DNA of 64,000 nucleotides from Hyphomicrobiales bacterium (GTDB taxonomy: Bacteria > Pseudomonadota > Alphaproteobacteria > Rhizobiales > Rhizobiaceae): positions 91,350-155,349 of the forward strand of contig UCJH01000009.1 of the NCBI GenBank assembly GCA_900472785.1, read 5' to 3'. How positions within the stretch are numbered: the first letter of the stretch is position 1; each line of letters opens with the position of its first letter. Position numbers and translations under genes: made by a program. Positions 17,282-26,183 of this stretch are shown here, piece after piece. The notes beneath the pieces were generated by a model. That model did no database searches. It worked only from the letters and a program-made list of their open reading frames with translations, and was not told where the DNA came from.

Positions 17282-18274
17282 GTGCTGATATCGCAGATTC
17301 GGAATGAAGATGGTTCGATCACGGTTGCCGTCCGTGAAGCCGGCGGCGTGGCGCATGCCGTCAAGGGTGCGACCAGTGTTCACGCCCTGGCGCTCGAGGC
17401 GGCCAATTCGGGCCGCAGCCTGAAGGCTGTCGTCGAAGCCAAGGGCCTTGGCGACGAAATCGATCTCGAGGCGGTCTATGCCGATGGCCGTTTCCTGCCA
17501 CCGATCACCCATGACGATCCGGCGCACCTGCATCTGACGGGTACGGGCCTGACGCATCTCGGTTCGGCCGCGACGCGCGATGCCATGCACGCCGCCGTTT
17601 CCAAGGTGGAAGAAGGCGCCACCGACACGATGAAAATGTTCAAGATGGGCTTGGAAGGCGGCAAGCCGAAAGCCGGCGAAATCGGCGTGCAGCCGGAATG
17701 GTTTTACAAGGGTAACGGCACGCAGGCCACGCCGCCGGGCGGTGCGCTTCTCTCGCCATCCTTTGCGCTTGATGGTGGCGAAGAGCCGGAAATGGCGGGC
17801 ATCTACGTTATCGGCGACAATGGTCAGGCTTTTCGCGTCGGCTTTGCCGTCTCCAACGAATTTTCCGATCACGTGACGGAGCGGATCAACTACCTCTACC
17901 TCGCCCATTCCAAGCTTCGGCCCGCGAGCTTCGGTCCGGAAATCCGGATTGGCGCGCCGCCGGCCGATATTCGCGGTACCTCGCGCATCATCCGCAACGG
18001 CGCCGTTTTCTGGGAGAAGCCGTTCCTCTCGGGTGAAGCGAACATGTCCCATACCTTCGCCAACCTCGAACACCATCACTTTAAATACGGCATTTTCCGT
18101 GCGCCGGGCGATGTGCATGTCCATATGTTCGGAACCGCCACGCTGTCCTTCGGCGACGGCATCAAGACCGAGCCGGGCGATGTCTTCGAGATCGAGGCGG
18201 CCGAATTCGGCCTGGCGCTGCGCAATACGCTGGCTTTGTCGGGCGAAGACGAGATCACCATCGGACAGCTCTGA
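17282..18274 (+). CDS. gguC: GguC, AraD1/FAH-family protein, putative 2-keto-3-deoxypentonate dehydratase
   Basis: 330 residues with a GTG start at 17282 behind AGAGGATAA. The C-terminal two-thirds resembles the fumarylacetoacetate hydrolase fold: PEWFYKGNG, EPEMAGIYVIGDNG with its acidic metal ligands, and FSDHVTERINYLYLAHSK. Caulobacter XylX, a sugar-acid dehydratase of the Weimberg pathway, belongs to the same superfamily. GguC sits directly before a ketoglutarate-semialdehyde dehydrogenase and L-arabinonate dehydratase, so it most likely fills the intervening step, dehydration of 2-keto-3-deoxy-L-arabinonate. The family placement is firm; the substrate is inferred from context. Confidence 0.85.
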   Translation: MLISQIRNEDGSITVAVREAGGVAHAVKGATSVHALALEAANSGRSLKAVVEAKGLGDEIDLEAVYADGRFLPPITHDDPAHLHLTGTGLTHLGSAATRDAMHAAVSKVEEGATDTMKMFKMGLEGGKPKAGEIGVQPEWFYKGNGTQATPPGGALLSPSFALDGGEEPEMAGIYVIGDNGQAFRVGFAVSNEFSDHVTERINYLYLAHSKLRPASFGPEIRIGAPPADIRGTSRIIRNGAVFWEKPFLSGEANMSHTFANLEHHHFKYGIFRAPGDVHVHMFGTATLSFGDGIKTEPGDVFEIEAAEFGLALRNTLALSGEDEITIGQL

Positions 18275-18349
18275 GCTGTTGTTGCAATTTGAAAGCGATG
18301 CGCCGGTCCCAAGACGGTGCGCGCGAACACCAAGGAGGCTTTGAAGCCC

Positions 18350-19783
18350 ATGACTCTCCACCAAAACCTGATTGCCGGCGAATGGGTCGGCGCGGACGGT
18401 GTCGAAAACATCAATCCGTCGAATACCAACGAGGTCGTTGGCGTCTATGCCCGCGCCAGCGCGGACGATGCCAAGAACGCGATTGCTGCCGCCAAGGCTG
18501 CCTTTCCGGCCTGGTCGCGCTCCGGCATTCTGGAGCGCCATGCGATCCTGAAGAAAACCTCTGACGAGATCCTGGCTCGCAAGGAAGAGCTTGGAAACCT
18601 GCTCGCTCGCGAAGAGGGCAAGACGCTTCCGGAAGCGATCGGCGAAACCATTCGCGCCGCGCAGATCTTCGACTTCTTCGCCGGCGAAGTCCTGCGTTTG
18701 TCGGGCGAGGTGCTGCCCTCCGTCCGCCCGAACATCGGTGTCGAGATCACCCGCGAGCCGATCGGCGTCGTCGGCATCATCACGCCATGGAACTTCCCGA
18801 TCGCCATTCCCGCATGGAAGATTGCGCCGGCGCTTGCCTATGGCAACACCATCGTCTTCAAGCCGGCGGAACTCGTACCGGCCTGCTCCTGGGCGATCGC
18901 CGACATCCTGCACCGCGCCGGGTTGCCCAAGGGCGTCTTGAACCTCGTCATGGGCAAAGGTTCGGTCGTCGGCCAGGCCATGCTCGACAGCCCGGATCTC
19001 GCCGCCATCACCTTCACCGGCTCCACCGGTACCGGCAAGCGCGTCGCGGCGGCCTCCATCGAGCATAACCGCAAGTTCCAGCTGGAAATGGGCGGCAAGA
19101 ACCCGATGGTCGTGCTCGATGACGCCGATCTGACCGTAGCCGTCGAAGCTGCCGCCAATTCCGGCTTCTTCTCGACCGGCCAGCGCTGCACGGCATCCTC
19201 GCGCCTGATCGTCACGGAAGGCATTCACGACAAGTTTGTCGCAGCCCTCACCGAAAAACTGAAGACGCTGGTTGTCGATGACGCATTGAAGGCCGGCACG
19301 CATATCGGCCCGGTTGTCGATGCCGGCCAGTTGAAGCAGGACACCGACTACATCGCCATCGGTCAGTCGGAAGGTGCAAAGCTTGCCTTTGGCGGCGAAA
19401 CCATTTCCCGCGACAATCCGGGCTTCTTCCTGCAGCCGACGCTGTTTACCGAAGCCACCAACCAGATGCGCATCAGCCGCGAGGAAATCTTCGGACCCGT
19501 CGTTTCGGTCATCCGCGTCAAGAATTACGACGAGGCGCTCAGCGTCGCCAACGATACGCCGTTTGGCCTGTCGGCGGGCATTGCGACGACCAGCCTCAAG
19601 CATGCGACGCATTTCAAGCGCAACTCCGAAGCCGGCATGGTGATGGTCAACCTGCCGACCGCAGGCGTGGATTTCCATGTGCCGTTCGGCGGACGAAAGG
19701 CGTCCTCTTTCGGCCCGCGCGAGCAGGGCAAATACGCCAGCGAGTTCTTCACCGTGGTGAAGACGGCTTACACGCTGGCTTAA
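18350..19783 (+). CDS. Aldehyde dehydrogenase, probable alpha-ketoglutaric semialdehyde dehydrogenase
   Basis: An NAD(P)-dependent aldehyde dehydrogenase of 477 residues. PWNFP, the coenzyme loop FTGSTGTGK, the general-base Glu in LEMGGKNP and the catalytic Cys in GQRCTASSR are all present. Between gguC and L-arabinonate dehydratase it is expected to oxidise 2,5-dioxopentanoate to 2-oxoglutarate, the last step of the oxidative pentose route. ATG 18350 with an upstream GGAGG is preferred; an in-frame start at 18317 would add 11 residues. Confidence 0.9.
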   Translation: MTLHQNLIAGEWVGADGVENINPSNTNEVVGVYARASADDAKNAIAAAKAAFPAWSRSGILERHAILKKTSDEILARKEELGNLLAREEGKTLPEAIGETIRAAQIFDFFAGEVLRLSGEVLPSVRPNIGVEITREPIGVVGIITPWNFPIAIPAWKIAPALAYGNTIVFKPAELVPACSWAIADILHRAGLPKGVLNLVMGKGSVVGQAMLDSPDLAAITFTGSTGTGKRVAAASIEHNRKFQLEMGGKNPMVVLDDADLTVAVEAAANSGFFSTGQRCTASSRLIVTEGIHDKFVAALTEKLKTLVVDDALKAGTHIGPVVDAGQLKQDTDYIAIGQSEGAKLAFGGETISRDNPGFFLQPTLFTEATNQMRISREEIFGPVVSVIRVKNYDEALSVANDTPFGLSAGIATTSLKHATHFKRNSEAGMVMVNLPTAGVDFHVPFGGRKASSFGPREQGKYASEFFTVVKTAYTLA

Positions 19784-19835
19784 CGTTTCTCGCTGCTGCG
19801 GTTGGACCGGGCGGTGCTTAAAGGGATAAGGGACA

Positions 19836-21575
19836 ATGCATAAGAAAGCGGAATGGCCGCGCAGGCTGAGATCGCAGGAATGGTACGGCGGCACGAGCCG
19901 TGACGTGATCTACCACCGCGGCTGGATGAAGAACCAGGGTTACCCGCACGATCTGTTCGACGGCCGGCCGGTGATCGGCATCCTGAACACATGGTCGGAT
20001 ATGACGCCGTGCAACGGTCATTTGCGCGAGCTTGCGGAAAAGGTGAAGGCCGGTATCTGGGAGGCTGGTGGCTTCCCGATGGAAGTTCCAGTGTTCTCGG
20101 CATCGGAAAACACCTTCCGCCCGACCGCGATGATGTATCGCAACCTGGCCGCACTCGCGGTCGAGGAAGCGATCCGTGGCCAGCCGATGGATGGCTGCGT
20201 GCTTCTGGTCGGATGCGACAAGACCACGCCGTCGCTTCTGATGGGCGCGGCATCGGTCGATCTTCCATCGATCGTCGTCACCGGCGGGCCGATGCTAAAC
20301 GGCTATTTCCGCGGCGAGCGCGTCGGCTCCGGCACGCATCTGTGGAAATTTTCCGAGATGGTGAAGGCCGGCGAGATGACGCAGGCCGAGTTCCTCGAGG
20401 CAGAGGCGTCGATGAGCCGTTCGTCCGGCACCTGCAACACCATGGGCACGGCTTCCACCATGGCCTCCATGGCAGAAGCGCTGGGCATGGCCCTGTCCGG
20501 AAATGCCGCGATCCCGGGCGTCGACTCGCGCCGCAAGGTCATGGCGCAGCTGACCGGCCGCCGCATCGTCCAGATGGTCAAGGACGATCTGAAGCCATCC
20601 GACATCATGACCAAGCAGGCTTTCGAAAACGCGATCCGCACCAATGCGGCGATCGGCGGATCGACCAATGCCGTCATCCATCTGCTGGCGATGGCAGGCC
20701 GCGCCGGCGTCGATCTGACGCTGGACGACTGGGACCGTTGCGGTCGCGACGTGCCGACGATCGTCAACCTGATGCCATCGGGCAAGTACCTGATGGAAGA
20801 GTTCTTCTATGCCGGCGGCCTGCCGGTGGTGCTGAAGCGTCTCGGCGAAGCCGGTCTCCTGCACAAGGACGCGCTCACCGTCTCCGGCGAAACCGTCTGG
20901 GACGAAGTCAAGGAGGTCATCAACTGGAACGAGGATGTCATCCTGCCGGCCGAGAAGGCCCTGACGCAGTCGGGTGGCATCGTCGTCGTGCGCGGCAACC
21001 TCGCGCCGAAGGGGGCAGTACTGAAGCCGTCCGCCGCTTCGCCGCATCTGCTGACGCACCGTGGTCGTGCGGTCGTGTTCGAGGACATCGACGATTACAA
21101 GGCCAAGATCAACGACGACAATCTCGATATTGACGAGACCTGCGTCATGGTCATGAAGAACTGTGGTCCGAAGGGCTATCCGGGCATGGCAGAGGTCGGC
21201 AATATGGGTCTGCCGCCGAAGGTGCTCAAGAAGGGCATCACCGACATGGTGCGCATCTCCGATGCCCGCATGTCCGGCACCGCCTACGGCACCGTCGTGC
21301 TGCACACCTCGCCGGAAGCAGCGGTCGGTGGTCCTTTGGCCGTCGTCAAGAATGGCGATTTCATCGAACTGGACGTGCCGAACCGCCGCCTGCATCTCGA
21401 TATTTCGGAAGCGGAACTGGCGCAGCGGCTGACCGAGTGGCAACCGAACCATGACCTGCCGACATCTGGCTATGCCTGGCTGCATCAGCAACATGTCGAG
21501 GGTGCCGATACCGGCGCCGACCTCGACTTCCTCAAGGGATGTCGCGGCAGTGCTGTCGGCAAGGACAGCCACTGA
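19836..21575 (+). CDS. L-arabinonate dehydratase (IlvD/EDD family)
   Basis: 579 residues, nearly identical in layout to the structurally studied Rhizobium leguminosarum L-arabinonate dehydratase. The [2Fe-2S] ligands C59 (DMTPCNG), C127 (VGCDKTT) and C200 (SGTCNTMGTAST), the lysine K129 that is carbamylated in the family, and the catalytic S480 (RMSGTAYG) all fall at the expected positions. It dehydrates L-arabinonate (and in vitro related aldonates) to 2-keto-3-deoxy-L-arabinonate. It is the last gene of the chvE-ggu-catabolic block and is closed by a strong terminator. Pentose dehydrogenase and lactonase genes are not adjacent. Confidence 0.95.
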   Translation: MHKKAEWPRRLRSQEWYGGTSRDVIYHRGWMKNQGYPHDLFDGRPVIGILNTWSDMTPCNGHLRELAEKVKAGIWEAGGFPMEVPVFSASENTFRPTAMMYRNLAALAVEEAIRGQPMDGCVLLVGCDKTTPSLLMGAASVDLPSIVVTGGPMLNGYFRGERVGSGTHLWKFSEMVKAGEMTQAEFLEAEASMSRSSGTCNTMGTASTMASMAEALGMALSGNAAIPGVDSRRKVMAQLTGRRIVQMVKDDLKPSDIMTKQAFENAIRTNAAIGGSTNAVIHLLAMAGRAGVDLTLDDWDRCGRDVPTIVNLMPSGKYLMEEFFYAGGLPVVLKRLGEAGLLHKDALTVSGETVWDEVKEVINWNEDVILPAEKALTQSGGIVVVRGNLAPKGAVLKPSAASPHLLTHRGRAVVFEDIDDYKAKINDDNLDIDETCVMVMKNCGPKGYPGMAEVGNMGLPPKVLKKGITDMVRISDARMSGTAYGTVVLHTSPEAAVGGPLAVVKNGDFIELDVPNRRLHLDISEAELAQRLTEWQPNHDLPTSGYAWLHQQHVEGADTGADLDFLKGCRGSAVGKDSH

Positions 21576-21606
21576 CACGGCACAAACGAAACATCGAAAT
21601 CCATGG

Positions 21607-21636
21607 AAAAAAGCGAGGTGAAAATCTCGCTTTTTT
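21607..21636. terminator. Bidirectional terminator
   Basis: AAAAAAGCGAG (21607-21617) and CTCGCTTTTTT (21626-21636) give a hairpin with a T-run on both strands. It ends the L-arabinonate dehydratase transcript and that of the convergent EamA gene. Confidence 0.9.
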
Positions 21637-21654
21637 ATTGGCGGCATCAAACTG

Positions 21655-22536
21655 TCACAGACTGATCAGCGCGGTGCCACAGACAGCCAGCGCCGCGCCC
21701 AGCCAGGCTGCTTTTGGTGGAGCGATGCCGGTGCGCGCCCAGACCATTGGGAGGATGACCACCGGCGTCATCGATGAAAGCGTCGAGACAATCCCAACAT
21801 TGCCATTTTCAAGCGCGGCCATCAACAGCGACATCCCGAGACCCGTGCCGAAGAAGGCGGATCCGAGGGCAATCAGTTGCGTCGGCGTGGTTAGAGGCGA
21901 ACGATCTCTCAGACTGGCGATCGGGAGCAGGGTGGCAAGGATAAAGACCAATGCCGCAATACCCGCACGCACCGTCATTGCGGTAAAGGGCTCCACACCG
22001 GCGGCCATGGCCGGGCGGGCACATAGGCTACCGAGAGCCTGACCGGCAGCCGTGATCACGCCCAAGCCGATACCGAGCCAAAATGTCTTCGTCGCTGTTG
22101 CTGTCTTTGTCGAGCTGGTTGGGAAGCCGACGGCCAGGACAATGCCGACAAGCACCAGTAGGACGCCAAAACCCTGTCGCAGGCTGATTGTTTCTCCAAG
22201 CACGGCATAACCGAGCAGGAGCGCGAAAGGCGAAGCAAGCGAGAACAGAAGTGCTGTCGTCCGTGCGCCGGCGGTGTAGATTGCCGCAAAATAGGTCGTT
22301 GTCGCGATGACGATACCGAAGACGCTTGAGGCGGCAAGGTATCCGAACTGCCAGGCTTCGAGCGAGCGCCAGCCGCCAACGGCAATCGACACGGCACCCG
22401 TCATCAGGAAAGAGGCGACCATTTGCCAGCGCGCAAGCCGGAACACGTTGATGCGTCCCTTCAGTTCGCCGACCAGCATGCCACTCATCGCAATGCAGGT
22501 GGCTGCCGCGAGCGCGAAGATTTCAGAAATATACAT
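21655..22536 (-). CDS. DMT/EamA family transporter
   Basis: A polytopic membrane protein of 293 residues with about ten hydrophobic helices in two EamA repeats (roughly 5-135 and 152-290), typical of the drug/metabolite transporter superfamily. There is a weak ribosome site before ATG 22536. It is probably an exporter of small metabolites; the substrate cannot be told. It is monocistronic, convergent with L-arabinonate dehydratase, and ends at a shared terminator. Confidence 0.88.
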   Translation of the reverse strand: MYISEIFALAAATCIAMSGMLVGELKGRINVFRLARWQMVASFLMTGAVSIAVGGWRSLEAWQFGYLAASSVFGIVIATTTYFAAIYTAGARTTALLFSLASPFALLLGYAVLGETISLRQGFGVLLVLVGIVLAVGFPTSSTKTATATKTFWLGIGLGVITAAGQALGSLCARPAMAAGVEPFTAMTVRAGIAALVFILATLLPIASLRDRSPLTTPTQLIALGSAFFGTGLGMSLLMAALENGNVGIVSTLSSMTPVVILPMVWARTGIAPPKAAWLGAALAVCGTALISL

Positions 22537-22635
22537 TGAATTTGCCCGAACATAACCGCTGGCCGGTCATGCCACAAAGCCAGTCAAATCCCCAGATAAA
22601 TCCGGCGGGCATTACGGAATACCAAAATGACGGGC

Positions 22636-23454
22636 TCAGCTTTGGCTCTGGCTTTGTCCTTGCTGCTCCACCGTTACAGCCACTTTCAGGGTTTCGCTGG
22701 AAGCGCCATGGATAAGTCCGGAGATCGGCGCCGCATCCCGATAATCCAGCCCGCAGGCGATGCGGACATAGCGGTCGTCAGGACACATCTTGTTGGCGGC
22801 GTCGAAACCGACCCAGCCGATGGCGGCGAGATGCACCTCCGCCCAGGCATGACTTGCCGTCTGCTCCGGTTGATCTTCCATCATCAGGTAGCCGGAAACA
22901 TAGCGGGCCGGCAGGCCGAGCGTGCGAGCCGCCGCGATCATGATGTGGGTATGATCCTGGCAGACGCCGCTCTTTTGCAGCAGCGCCTGCTCGGCCGTCG
23001 TTTCCGTGCCGGTCTCGCCCTGTCGGTATTCGACCGTCTCGGCGATCGTCGCCATCAGCGCATGCATCTTGGCAAGATCGGTTTCGCCGACCATCGATTT
23101 CGCGAGATTGCGGATCGGTTTTGCCATTTTCGTCAGCGGCGTTTCGCGCAGATAGAGCCAAAGCGGCGCATAGGCCTGATGCACGCCAAAGACGCCTGCC
23201 TTGTCCTCCGTCTCGACTTCGCCATTCGCGATGATACGGATCGACGTCTGGTCGCCGTTGACGCTGACGAGGTTGGTTCGATTGCCGAAATGATCGTCGT
23301 ATCCAACCTCCATCCGGGCGCCCTCGACGGAGGTTTCCCAACTCAGCACCGTCTGTCCCGGCTGCGTCAGGGGCGTCAGCCGCAGGCGCTGCAGCGAATA
23401 CTGTACGGGTTCCTCATAGGTGTATTCGGTCGTGTGGCTGATTTTCAGACGCAT
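22636..23454 (-). CDS. Transglutaminase-like cysteine protease family protein
   Basis: 272 residues. An N-terminal bacterial transglutaminase-like domain (LKISHTTEYTYEEPV) precedes the papain-like core with the full triad C165 (SGVCQDH), H202 (SHAWAEV) and D218 (GFDAAN). It is third in an operon with circularly permuted ATP-grasp and alpha-E genes, a combination predicted to make or process small peptides. In other bacteria this trio often accompanies the proteasome-like Anbu protein, which is absent here. Likely a peptidase or amide-bond-modifying enzyme; cytosolic, with no signal peptide. Confidence 0.9.
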   Translation of the reverse strand: MRLKISHTTEYTYEEPVQYSLQRLRLTPLTQPGQTVLSWETSVEGARMEVGYDDHFGNRTNLVSVNGDQTSIRIIANGEVETEDKAGVFGVHQAYAPLWLYLRETPLTKMAKPIRNLAKSMVGETDLAKMHALMATIAETVEYRQGETGTETTAEQALLQKSGVCQDHTHIMIAAARTLGLPARYVSGYLMMEDQPEQTASHAWAEVHLAAIGWVGFDAANKMCPDDRYVRIACGLDYRDAAPISGLIHGASSETLKVAVTVEQQGQSQSQS

Positions 23455-23475
23455 GTCGCTCTCCCCCAGCCCAAC

Positions 23476-24414
23476 CTAGTAGAACCGGTAGCCGTCGGAG
23501 ATTTCCTGTCCCAGACGGTTATTGTGGCTGATGAAGTTCTCGATGTATTCGTGCAGGCCCTGATCCATGACATCCTTGATCGAGTGGCTGCGCAGCGAAG
23601 CCAGCGTTTCCTCGGCTGTTGCATGGGCATTGTGCGCCTCGCCGTATTCGCGCGCCAGATAGCCGAGATTGCTGGAGATTTTTTCGTAGCAATAGGCCAG
23701 CGAGCGCGGCATCCGGCCGTTGAGGATCAGGAAGTCGGCGATGTTGGACGCCTTGTACTCCGCCTCGTAGACCCAGCCATAGGAACGATGTGCCGAGACC
23801 GAGCGCAGGATCGATTCCCACTGGACGTTGTCGATCGAGGAACCTACCTGGCTGACGGCGGGCAAAAGGACATAATATTTCACGTCGAGAATGCGGGCGG
23901 TGTTGTCGGCCCGCTCGATGAAGGTGCCGATGCGCGAAAAGTTGAAGATCTCGTTGCGCAGCATCGTGCCGTGAAACGCGCCGCGGATAAGCCCCGTCTT
24001 GCGCTTGATGGCGTCGATCACCTCGGGCAGGTCCGCTGCCTTGACGCGACGGGCCAACAGCGTCTTCAGGTCGAGCCAGCACTCGTTGGTCGCTTCCCAG
24101 GTTTCGCGCGTCAGCGCCGTACGCACCATGCGGGCGTTGTTGCGGCCGGCGTCGATGCAGGACATGACGCTCGACGGATTGCTGCGTTCGCGCAGCAGGA
24201 AATCGATCGCGTCGGCGCTGGTCAGCTTTTCATGGGTGTCGTCGTAGATGTCGCGGACGCCCGAACTTTGCAGCACACCATCCCAGTCGTCTTCCGTGGC
24301 CTCGGAGCGGGTGAGCGACATGCGCAGGCCGGCATCGATCAGCCGAGCGCTGTTTTCCGCGCGCTCGATATAGCGGAACATCCAGTACAAACCGTTTGCG
24401 GTTCTTCCAAGCAT
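23476..24414 (-). CDS. Alpha-E domain-containing protein
   Basis: 312 residues, almost entirely helical, with the family's conserved start MLGRTANGLYWMFRYIERAE and repeated 'R..F..RAD..AR' helices (FIERADNTARILD). Alpha-E proteins are uncharacterised partners of circularly permuted ATP-grasp enzymes. The start overlaps no gene but lies only 6 nt after the ATP-grasp stop, with GGAGG inside the upstream gene, so the two are co-translated. Biochemical role unknown. Confidence 0.92.
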   Translation of the reverse strand: MLGRTANGLYWMFRYIERAENSARLIDAGLRMSLTRSEATEDDWDGVLQSSGVRDIYDDTHEKLTSADAIDFLLRERSNPSSVMSCIDAGRNNARMVRTALTRETWEATNECWLDLKTLLARRVKAADLPEVIDAIKRKTGLIRGAFHGTMLRNEIFNFSRIGTFIERADNTARILDVKYYVLLPAVSQVGSSIDNVQWESILRSVSAHRSYGWVYEAEYKASNIADFLILNGRMPRSLAYCYEKISSNLGYLAREYGEAHNAHATAEETLASLRSHSIKDVMDQGLHEYIENFISHNNRLGQEISDGYRFY

Positions 24415-24420
24415 AATGCG

Positions 24421-25830
24421 TCAGTCCTCCAGAACCCAGGTATCCTTGGTGCCGCCGCCCTGGCTGGAATTCACCACCAGCGATCCGGCTTTCAATGCCA
24501 CGCGGGTGAGCCCGCCCGGTATGATCTGCACCTTGTCGGAAACGAGAACGTAAGGCCGAAGGTCCACATGGCGTGGCGCAATGCCCTTGTTGACGAGGAT
24601 CGGCACCGTCGAGAGCGACAGTGTCGGCTGCGCAATATAGTTGTTGGGTCGTGTCTTGAGTTTTTCGGCAAAGGCCGTTCGTTCCTTCTTCGAAGCCGTC
24701 GGCCCGACCAGCATGCCGTAGCCGCCCGAGCCATGAACTTCCTTGACGACGAGATCGGCGAGGTTTTCCAGAACGTATTTCAGGCTGTCCGGTTCGGCGC
24801 AGCGCCAGGTGGGCACGTTTTCGAGCAGCGGCTTGCGACCCGTATAGAATTCGACGATCTCCGGCATATAGGAGTAGATCGCCTTGTCGTCGCAGATGCC
24901 GGTGCCGGGCGCATTGGCGATGGTGATGTTGCCGGCGCGGTAGACGTCCATGATGCCGGGAATGCCGAGCGCCGATTCGGGCTTGAAGGTGAGCGGGTCG
25001 AGATAGTCGTCGTCGACGCGGCGGTAGAGCACGTCGATCGCCTCGTAACCGCGCGTCGTACGCATCTTCACCTTGCCGTCGATGACCCTGAGGTCCGAGC
25101 CCTCGACCAGTTCGACACCCATCATGTCGGCGAGAAAGGAATGCTCATAATAGGCGGAATTATAGATGCCAGGGGTCAGCACGGCAACGCGCGGCTTGCC
25201 TTCGCAGCCAGGAGGGGCGAGCGAAGCGAGGCTCTGGCGCAAGAGGTAGGGGTAATTTTCCACCGGCCGCACACGGTTCTGATGGAAGAGTTCCGGGAAC
25301 ATCTGCATCATCGTTTCGCGGTTTTCCAGCATGTAGCTGACACCGGATGGCGTGCGGGCATTGTCCTCCAGAACGTAGAACTGGTCCTCGCCGGTGCGCA
25401 CGATATCGGTGCCGACGATATGGGTATAGACGCCGCCCGGCGGCCGGAAGCCGATCATCTGCGGCAGGAAGGCGACGTTGCGTTCGATCAGTTCGCGTGG
25501 AATGCGACCGGCCTTGATGATCTCCTGTTTGTGGTAGATATCGTCGAGGAAGGCGTTGAGCGCGATGACCCGCTGCTCGATGCCCTGTGCCAGCTTGCGC
25601 CATTCGCGACCGGAAATGATGCGCGGGATCAGGTCGAAGGGGATGAGTTTTTCGGCGCTGTCGGCGTGTCCGTAGACCGCGAAGGTGATGCCTGTCTTGC
25701 GGAAGATATTTTCGGCGTCTTTCGATTTTGCAATCAGGCGTGCTCTGTCCTGGGCTGCGTACCAATCATTGTAAGTCGTATAAGGCTGGCGCGGGCTGTT
25801 GTCCGCATTCATCATTTCGTCAAATGCCAA
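24421..25830 (-). CDS. Circularly permuted ATP-grasp family protein
   Basis: A 469-residue member of the type 2 circularly permuted ATP-grasp family. The family hallmarks 'EDNARTPSGVSYMLENR', LTPGIYNSAYYEHSFLA, DLRVIDGKV and the glycine loop HGSGGYGMLVGP are present. ATP-grasp enzymes join carboxylates to amines through acyl-phosphates, so a peptide-ligase role is predicted. It is the first gene of a three-gene operon with alpha-E and transglutaminase-like proteins. The start ATG 25830 has AAAGGGG upstream. Confidence 0.93.
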   Translation of the reverse strand: MAFDEMMNADNSPRQPYTTYNDWYAAQDRARLIAKSKDAENIFRKTGITFAVYGHADSAEKLIPFDLIPRIISGREWRKLAQGIEQRVIALNAFLDDIYHKQEIIKAGRIPRELIERNVAFLPQMIGFRPPGGVYTHIVGTDIVRTGEDQFYVLEDNARTPSGVSYMLENRETMMQMFPELFHQNRVRPVENYPYLLRQSLASLAPPGCEGKPRVAVLTPGIYNSAYYEHSFLADMMGVELVEGSDLRVIDGKVKMRTTRGYEAIDVLYRRVDDDYLDPLTFKPESALGIPGIMDVYRAGNITIANAPGTGICDDKAIYSYMPEIVEFYTGRKPLLENVPTWRCAEPDSLKYVLENLADLVVKEVHGSGGYGMLVGPTASKKERTAFAEKLKTRPNNYIAQPTLSLSTVPILVNKGIAPRHVDLRPYVLVSDKVQIIPGGLTRVALKAGSLVVNSSQGGGTKDTWVLED

Positions 25831-26183
25831 CGGTGTGATCCCCTTTTTTTGTCATTTGAGTACAACAGCTAAGGCAATGCAAGAAGCATGCTCGTTTCAG
25901 GGCAAAAGAAATTTCGAGCGCTGAAATGCCAAATTTTTGAACGAAATACCGCAGAGCCGATGGTTCGCGGAGCCACGCCTTTCGGTGTCTCCCTGCGCCT
26001 CAGCCGATCGGCTTGGTCTGCTGCGCCCGATCGCGCCTTGGATTTGGGCAATTGCATCCTGGTTGGACACTGTCCGATCGACCGTCATCGCGATTTCCTG
26101 AATGTCATCATCACGAATTTTGTTTTGACCAACACTGTCCGCCTCTCTATCGCAGGCGCTGCTGTATCGACCAAGGAGACGTT
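25831..26183. other. Divergent intergenic region, no gene seen
   Basis: About 350 bases between the ATP-grasp operon and an EamA gene. Small open frames on both strands lack ribosome sites and family signs. It is AT-richer at both ends, as expected for two promoters; I could not define a promoter or small RNA. Confidence 0.4.

Noticed and set aside
17138..19894. A 918-codon minus-strand open frame over gguC and the aldehyde dehydrogenase
   Set aside because: Shadow of two clear enzymes; composition is Arg/Gly/Asp-rich without motifs.
22627..25872. A 1081-codon open frame antisense to the ATP-grasp operon
   Set aside because: It mirrors three strongly recognisable genes in a GC-rich genome, where the opposite strand often lacks stops; it has no ribosome site or domain.
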